Source: Posidonia oceanica (Eukaryota; Streptophyta; Magnoliopsida; Alismatales; Posidoniaceae). From it: a DNA stretch of 64,000 nt. Numbering within the stretch: position 1 is the first letter of the stretch; each line of letters starts with the position of its first letter. This document shows positions 57,828 to 64,000 of the stretch, piece after piece. The stretch spans positions 15,022,001 through 15,086,000 of the forward strand of contig JAZBRS010000049.1 in NCBI GenBank assembly GCA_037176725.1, read 5' to 3'. Under the pieces are notes generated by a model that saw only the letters and a list, made by a program, of their open reading frames with translations, was not told the DNA's origin and searched no databases. Both the position numbers and the translations under genes were made by a program.

Positions 57828-58591
57828 TCAAGGATCATTTGGAGGAAAGCGATCTCGAAGGTAGTTCATAATATCAGTGATCCCAGAGTGACACTGATCA
57901 ATTTTCCTTTCCATTTCATCAGATCGACAGGAAGATTCTATTTTATGATCCTCGAATCTGGTGGATAAAGAATCAATTTGATTTTTCAATTATTCAAATT
58001 GTTCATTTGAAATCCCACCATCATCAGACTCTTCTGAACTCGACACTTCTGGAGCAAGTACTTGGGAAGAGGAGGGGCGAGCACTCTTAAGTGCCTTGGC
58101 ACATTTTAAGGCTTGTTCCATCTTCTCAACAACAGAGGCTCCTAAAGGTTTGGTTTTCGTGACAAGGTCTGGTTGATTTGTTAACGGGACACTATAATGA
58201 TCAAAGAGATAGGTTAAACAAGGTCCATAGAATAACTTAGTTTTGACATGAGTCATGTTAAAAATCAAGACTTTTGCCCAATTGACCGGAATTTTTGTTG
58301 TAATAGCATAAACCGCTTTACAACAACGTTCACTAAGTTCGTCGTGATGACCTTTCTTTTGGACAATGTTTGCAGCTATTAGCCTAGATTGTTTATTCAA
58401 TTGGTTAATTTTATTAGGCTTAAAAGTGCTTCTTTTGTTTAAGGAAATAGTTTTATTTACTTCCTGATAACTCCATCCTAATTCTTCAAAGCTTAAGGTA
58501 ATGTCTATACCAGTGGATGGGATTATTAAGAGCTGGCCAATCAAAATTTCGTCGAAAGGGAGTTCTACCCCTAAGACATAGGATTCACAGG
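57828..58591 (-). pseudogene. C-terminal part of a 'putative plant transposon protein' ORF, split by LTR D
   Basis: Right of 57990 the frame is open: CESYVLGVELPFDEIL, SFEELGWSYQEVNKTI, SERCCKAVYAI and a Ser/Glu-rich tail. After an in-frame stop at 57990 the same frame continues through MERKIDQCHSGITDIMNYLR to LRDRFPPNDP and a stop at 57828. The layout matches the plant family of putative transposon proteins (Pfam Transposase_32-type), of unknown function. The N-terminal half lies on the far side of LTR D. Confidence 0.65.
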
Positions 58592-61500
58592 TGTGACCGT
58601 CCCACTCGGCCACGGCGGGTCTCGCGCACTGCTATAGCTCACGCGCGATCGTGCTGTGAGAGAGAGGGGAAGCCGCGGTCAGTAGTGAATCCAAGGAGAA
58701 AATTCGACTCGAAAACACCCAGAAATCGGTGAAGAAAACAAAGATAAAACAAAAACAGAGTCGCCACCTAGTCTATTAAGTTGGAAGACGAGGAAAACCA
58801 GGGAAAGCATAGAAAACACGCAGATAAATGCAATGCTATGCAAGATGTATGACTCGTGGCAAAGATGAGGGCAAAATGGTCATTGTGGGTCCAACGAAAG
58901 GGTAAGGACTCCTGTTACGTGCGGGGAAGGTGTTAGGCACCCCCGACACACCCAAGGAATCAGTCTTTCTTGGCTAAACGCTCGCATTTGCAGGACTTTC
59001 AGCAATGATTGTCTTTAACTGTACGCCCGGGGGGCGATAAGTGCTATGCCATGCTATGTATGCTTTAATGCCTAAATGCCTGAATGCCACGCATGAGAAA
59101 TTAAACATGCAGCCTATGTGCTCAGTAGCGCTGCCTGTGTTTCGAACCGGGCGAACCCTGGTTCATGAGAACTCCAGGCAGTAAGCATCACTGTCTTAAT
59201 GCAAATGCAGGCGATAAAACAAAATACCGGTAAAACCACGCAATGCAAGTACGACATGCAAAGGGGAAAGAAAACAAGGACAGAAAAGCCGAATAAAACC
59301 ACACGATGCAAGCATAAAACAAGCAAAGGGGAAAGAAGACGAATTCGATAAACCAAGTTAAAACCGCACAATGCAAGCATATGCAAAGGGGAAAGGAAAC
59401 CGACGTGGAAAACCATGGGAAAATGGGCAATGCGAGGCGTAAAACTGAAAACAAGGATCTGGCAGCATGCATGGGTGTCAAAGCATGTGTCAGAGGCAGA
59501 TAAATGTGGAAAGTGGCAGGCGAAATGAAATCGACGCTTTAAAACGATGTTCAGCCAACTGTAAGTGTTAGACGCAGCTATGACTTGCGTCCAATGTTGG
59601 ACGCAGGACCAAACAGCATCCAATGCTTAAAGAAGGAGAACCTACAGAAAACATGCAATCTGGAAAACCATGCATTCTAGATGTATGGATGCGATGCAAA
59701 TGCCATGAAGCAGTAGAGGACAGGAAGATCATGCTAGGCAGTCAAGGCAACAAATCAGAAATAATTTCAGAGCAAGATGCAAGCATAGAACATGATTTAA
59801 ACACTGCAGGGTGTTGGACGCTAGAGTACACAGTGTCCAACACTGGACGCTGAAGAATTCTGCGTCCAACAAGGTGCAGATAGAAACAGAAGGAAATGCA
59901 TGCAAACTGATAGGAAAATCATAGAGGCATGCATCTAAGTTGCTGTAAACAGGTGTAGGCTAAGCATGCATATAGGGATCACATAAAAATCCAAGAAGGG
60001 AAGCATCTGCAAAGCATGCACAAAGAAAACACAACCAGTGTGTAGGACGCAACCACTACCTGCGTCCTATGTAGGACGCCAGCACTACTTGCGTCCAACA
60101 CAAAGGAAGGCACAAACTTGAAGGAACCTGCATAAATCCCTAATAAAAGCCGAGCAAGCTTGACAACAGTTGCTAAGAGGGAAAAGCACATACATACAAG
60201 CATGGATCAAGTGAACTCAAAGGATAATAACATCATGCAAGCATCATGGCAAGAGCAATTAAGCAGAAACGTAGGACGCAGAGTACATCTGCGTCCAACA
60301 TAGGACGTAGAGTGTACCTGCGTCCAACACATAAAAGATGCAAAACAATCTGCAAGGAGGAACTGAGCTCAAAACCCACTCAAGATATGCATGCAAGCTA
60401 TAGAAAGCGGGATAAACAAGGGCATGCAACATAGATTAAGCAAGCATTCCATGTAGAACATATGAGAAGCATGTATAAGGAGAAAATGGAACAAAAACCC
60501 ATGCAAATCCACATGCAACCTTAAGAGGGACTTGCAAACCTGGAGAACAGCAGCTATAGGGCCCAAACACCGCCAAGCATATATGGAGCAAGTATATAAC
60601 TCAAAAGGAAGGAGTACTCTAGCATGGCAGCAAGTATAAGCATGCAGATAAATAGGACGCTGGACTCATCAGTGTCCAACGTTGGACGCAGTGCGTTCCA
60701 ACGTCCAACACAGGCAAAAAGCATACTAAACTGAAGCATGAAATATGGATCCAAACTAGGATCAAAGCTTGATATTAAATGTATCATGGCATCTGTAAGC
60801 ATAAGAGAAAGCATGTAGAGTAATCTAACAGAGTTGCAACTAAAGCATAACAACATAAGAGCAAAATGGAGCAAAATGAAATAAATTACCAGCAGGGTTG
60901 TTGGACGCTGCCTCAGGGCACATCCAACGTTGGACGCACCAGCATGTGCGTCCAACAGGCCGAGAAACTTCTCGGCCAAAGACAATGGCCAAATCGGCCA
61001 AAAAGCTCAAACTAACTTGCTAGGAAGCAAGAGTGAGTGACAACGAGCATGTCCATGTGCTTAGTGCCAGAAATAGGCGGGTGGATTGCTCCACCCAACT
61101 CCTCCTCCTCGTGGCCGGAAAGCCAAGGCGAGGGGGCGTGTGTGCTGTGCTAAAGCGTGTAAAAACTACCTAGCTACACTACCACATGCATGTACGAGCT
61201 AGGGGTGAAGAAGAATCACCTGGTGGTGGCCTGCAGAGGGGTGTTTGCACTCCTCACTGGTGCTACAGAATGAGGTGGCCGGCGAACTCCGGCGAGCATT
61301 CTGGACGCGAGGGAAGCTCGGGGAACTTGGCTGAAGGCTTGGGAAGGTTCGTGGGAGTTCTCTTGAGGTCGCACAAGCACTGGATTCTCACGCAAATGGG
61401 TGTGGTGAACTGTGGAAGATGGTGAAGTCTTGGTTTTTGTTGGGTTGGTTGTTGGGTTCCTCAAGCAATGGCAGAGGTTGCAGAGGTTGTGGTAGGCTTT

Positions 61501-62041
61501 GGCAGGGGTCGTGGTGAGTGGGAGGCCACGCGGGGTGTCAAGCGAGTAAGTGGGATGCGTCCGGAGGTGGCCAAAGTCGTGGTGGCAGGCAGCAGTAGCA
61601 GTGAGGGTGGTGAGAGCCGAAGAATCGCCGGGGAGGAGATGACGCAGTGGCAGGGAGTTAGTGAGCTTGGCAGCTAGTGGGTGGCTGTAGTGAGGTGAGG
61701 GAATGGCTAGTAAGTGCGGTACGGGCGGCGGAGTGGACGGAAGCGGTGAGCCAGAGGTGGCGGTGGCCGCTGCAACTCCCAGCACGTTGGACGCTGGCAC
61801 AGGGCACGTCCAACGTTGGACGCTGCCCATGCCTGTGTCCAACAAGCCTGAGAGGAAAAAGGCTTAAGTTGGGCCTTGGTTTGGTTTAAAACTTGGGCTA
61901 AAAGGGGGCTAAGGCCTAGGTGGGCTTGAGTGAGGGTTTTGTGGTTTAGGTGGGTTTGAGAGAAAAAGAGCCATCCCAGAGTCCAAGTGAGCTTGCAAGG
62001 GAGTCCACCATCTTCCAGGCAGTCAAAATAGAGTGTCTACA
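58592..62041 (-). repeat. Solo LTR D (Tat-like) inside the SIRE-like 3' ORF
   Basis: The 3450-bp LTR has ends TGTGACCGTCCC and AGAGTGTCTACA on plus. The target duplication is perfect: ACAGG at 58587-58591 and 62042-62046. It carries the shared block at 58905-58970, the PBS-like GAGTCGCCACC at about 58759-58769 and seven GTTGGACGC/GCGTCCAAC modules. It shares 130 bp with B and C (59108-59222) and a TTTAGG-rich start (61860-61965). Confidence 0.9.
59566..61844. repeat. Seven copies of the ~60-bp double-dyad module in LTR D
   Basis: Modules lie at about 59566-59625, 59811-59872, 60040-60101, 60271-60330, 60652-60712, 60898-60957 and 61785-61844. Each keeps the four-word plan seen in LTR A, with 10-13 nt spacers whose sequence varies. 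Spacing between the first six modules is 225-385 bp, and the last is 890 bp away, beyond a GC-rich stretch. Confidence 0.85.
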
Positions 62042-62358
62042 ACAGGTATATTCAGAAAATGATAGATTTGCATAAAAATGGGAGACTAAATGAGGATAGT
62101 ATTTTTTTCTCCTATACTAGCTAAGAAGGAAACTAGATTTTGTGCCGAAAGGAAGGGTTCGATGGATTGTAACTCAAAGAACAGTTCCCTTCGACCCGTG
62201 AGGACTTCCCGGTTGGCAAAGCGATCATGATGAGCTTTGTAAGCTTCTTCGTCAACGAAGTTGAAGAACTTGTTGGGATCCTCGTCTGAGGAGGAGGATG
62301 CGACGGTCGGAGCTTCTTTCTTCTTAGGGCGACTTGCCGACATCTTTTTGGGCGCCAT
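62042..62358 (-). pseudogene. N-terminal part of the SIRE-like 3' ORF
   Basis: The frame opens at an ATG at 62358 (MAPKKMSASRPKKK), a basic start typical for the family. It continues with SSSSDEDPNKFFNFVDEEAYKAH and RREVL-like sequence, and breaks at a stop near 62086 shortly before LTR D. The remaining bases to 62042 continue in another frame into HFYANLSFSEY, the segment normally followed by the part now at 58586. An upstream in-frame ATG at 62403 is less likely as the start. Confidence 0.65.
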
Positions 62359-62805
62359 GAAGCTTGGAGAGGAGAAGGAGGTCAGAGCCCAAAGAGATTT
62401 CAAGCAATGTGAGGCTCTCGTGCGTAGATTTGAGGAAGGGAAGGAAGGTTTTGAGGTCGTCGGCTCAGGGGAGGAGAAGTTAGGGTAGAAAAAGAATGAG
62501 AAGTTAGGTTGAAATCCCTAATTTATAACACAGTTTTCGACAAAAACGGTATGCCGTTTTTGAACGGTATTCCGATTTAAATATTAAAACAAATCGTAAG
62601 GATATGAAACGGAAGACCGAAACACACCGGCACTTCGAGTTAGAGATTTTCGGCACCCTGTTTTTCATTAGTGCTCCAAGTTAGGGATTTGGAGTCCCGA
62701 AAGTCACCGGAGTCTCGGAAAAAATTACAGAAAAAAATCCTTAAAATTAAAACGGTATACCGATGTATTTCGGTATTCCGAACTAGAGTTTTGAAGTATA
62801 CCTTT
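62359..62805 (-). other. Spacer between copia pol and the 3' ORF, with CGGTAT/CCG dyads
   Basis: No gene. It contains AAACGGTATGCCGTTT (62544-62559), CGGTATTCCG (about 62564-62573), CGGTATACCG (62753-62762) and TTCGGTATTCCGAA (62769-62782). These words resemble those in the chromovirus LTR at 20878-20954. Confidence 0.6.
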
Positions 62806-64000
62806 TTAAACTATATCTTCAGTTTTGCTTATTCCTAAATCCTTTCTAATTTTAATAAATTGAGTTTCATCTAAGGATTTGGTAAATATATCTGCTAGTT
62901 GTTCCACTGTTGAAATATATTCTAATTTAATATCATTTTTTATGATGTGATCCCTTAAAAAGTGATGTCTAACTTCAATGTGCTTTGTCTTTGAATGATG
63001 TACTGGATTCTTAGACAAATTTATTGCACTTGTGTTATCACAAAATATGGGAGTCTTTTGAAATGATAAATTATAATCTTTTAATGTTTGTTGCATCCAA
63101 AGAACTTGAGCACAACAGCATCCTGCTGCAATATATTCAGCTTCTGTAGTGGACAGAGTAACACTATTTTGTTTCTTATAGAACCAGGATACTAGAGAGT
63201 GTCTCAAAAATTGACATGTACCACTAGTACTTTTTTTATCTGTTTTACATCCCACATAGTCTGCATCACTATATGTGGTTAAGTCTAGGTTTGAATTTTT
63301 TGAGTCATAAAGTCCATGATCCCTAGATCCTTGTAAATATCTAAAAATTCTTTTTACAGTAGTTAGATGTGATTCCATAGGAGAGGCTTGGAATCTGGCA
63401 AATAGACATACGCTAAATATTATGTCCAGCCTACTTGCAGTTAGATAAAGTAATGACCCAATCATTCTTCTATATAGCTTTTTGTCCATTTTTTGGCCAT
63501 TTTCATCTTTATCAATTCTACATGAGGTGCTCATTGGAGTCTTTGCTATCTTAGCATTTTCCATTCCAAATTTCTTTAACAATTCTTTGGTATATTTTTC
63601 TTGATTTATAAAAATTCCATTATTGGTTTGTTTTATTTGCAAACCTAAGAAAAATGTCAATTCCCTCATCATGCTCATTTCAAATTCTTTTTGCATGCTT
63701 TCTGAAAATTTTTCACATAGTATTTCATCAGTAGATTCAAATATTATATCATCAACATAGATATGAGCAATCAATATATTATTGTTTATATTCTTTATAA
63801 ACAATGTTGTATCAATAACACCAATTGAAAATCCATCATCAATCAAAATTTTTTAAGTCTATCATATCAAGCTCTAGGAGCTTGCTTTAGATCATATAAG
63901 ACTTTATTTAGTTTAAATACATGATCAATATTTGGTTCATTTTCAAACCCCGGTGGTTGCTTGACATAGACCTCTTCTTCAATAATTTCATTTAAAAATG
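62806..64000 (-). pseudogene. Copia reverse transcriptase (C-part) and RNase H of the SIRE-like element
   Basis: The frame 63846-62806 is open for 346 codons. It has the catalytic IYVDDIIF, KFGMENAKIAKTPMSTS, RRMIGSLLYLTASRLDI, YSDADYVGCKTDKKSTSG, TLSTTEAEYIAAGC and VHHSKTKHIEVRHHFLRD, i.e. the end of RT and complete copia RNase H, closing with KDLGISKTEDIV. To the right, past a stop near 63850, RT continues ([11 protein letters not shown] near 63950) beyond the window. This is the best-kept pol segment in the window. Confidence 0.9.

Larger units (their letters stand above)
57828..64000 (-). mobile_element. SIRE-like Ty1/copia element with a 3' ORF, cut by solo LTR D
   Basis: RT and RNase H (62806-64000) are followed on the same strand, about 450 bp later, by a second ORF (62358 to 57828 excluding LTR D). 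Copia elements of the SIRE lineage are known for an extra ORF after pol, often called env-like. Its 5' part lies beyond the window and its 3' LTR was not identified. Confidence 0.65.

Noticed and set aside
1..64000. tRNA and rRNA genes
   Set aside because: No cloverleaf with intact box A and box B or rRNA-like stretch was recognised; tRNA-like words are primer binding sites of retroelements.

Overview
This window looks like nuclear DNA of a flowering plant, probably a dicot, from a repeat-dense region. I cannot name the species. The evidence is several lineages of plant LTR retrotransposon, a plant LINE, and one intact PLS-type pentatricopeptide repeat (PPR) gene of land-plant style. The PPR gene (minus strand, 51418-53529) is the only ordinary host gene I can support. 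Nearly everything else is transposon sequence in nested layers, and most element reading frames carry stop codons or breaks.

Layout from left to right. 1-15367 is one large Ty3/gypsy Tat/Ogre-like element on the minus strand ('A'). It has its 5' LTR at 12550-15367, then PBS, leader, gag, protease, RT/RNase H, a second RNase H and integrase, and then a decayed extra ORF (DUF7745-like) 3' of integrase. Its far end lies outside the window. 15368-15430 and 18277-42664 are pieces of an older minus-strand chromovirus (gag, tRNA-iMet-type PBS, one LTR). That chromovirus was cut by solo LTR 'B' (15431-18276), solo LTR 'C' (21890-25987) and the plus-strand gag-only element 'E' (26259-42550). E in turn contains the young Athila-type element 'F' (29611-36245, target duplication CACCA). 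43013-51371 is a decayed Ty1/copia element ('H', minus strand). It is split by a plus-strand solo Tat LTR 'G' (44039-49121), which itself holds a LINE fragment. The 5' LTR of H ends 46 bp past the stop codon of the PPR gene. 53530-56060 is PPR promoter sequence, with two extra diverged copies of the gene's 5' end and a MITE-like insertion. 57828-64000 is a SIRE-like copia element on the minus strand: RT/RNase H, then a 3' 'putative plant transposon protein' ORF split by solo LTR 'D' (58592-62041, target duplication ACAGG).

Reading the nesting gives a relative insertion order. H is older than G, and G is older than or the same age as the LINE. H (or the unassigned DNA beside it) is older than the chromovirus. 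The chromovirus is older than A, B, C and E, and E is older than F. By eye, the LTR pair of E differs at about 36 of 1582 positions and that of F at about 8 of 1278, which agrees with this order.

The most unusual signal is not a gene. Several unrelated element families carry clusters of short, family-specific self-complementary words, mostly in their LTRs: GTTGGACGC/GCGTCCAAC double dyads (A and D), GTCGCC-loop-GGCGAC hairpins (B and E), TTCGG-N4-CCGAA (chromovirus LTR and the copia spacer), and GGCGCC dyads (F). The double dyads form 13 modules of about 60 bp, and some contain apparently compensating base changes.
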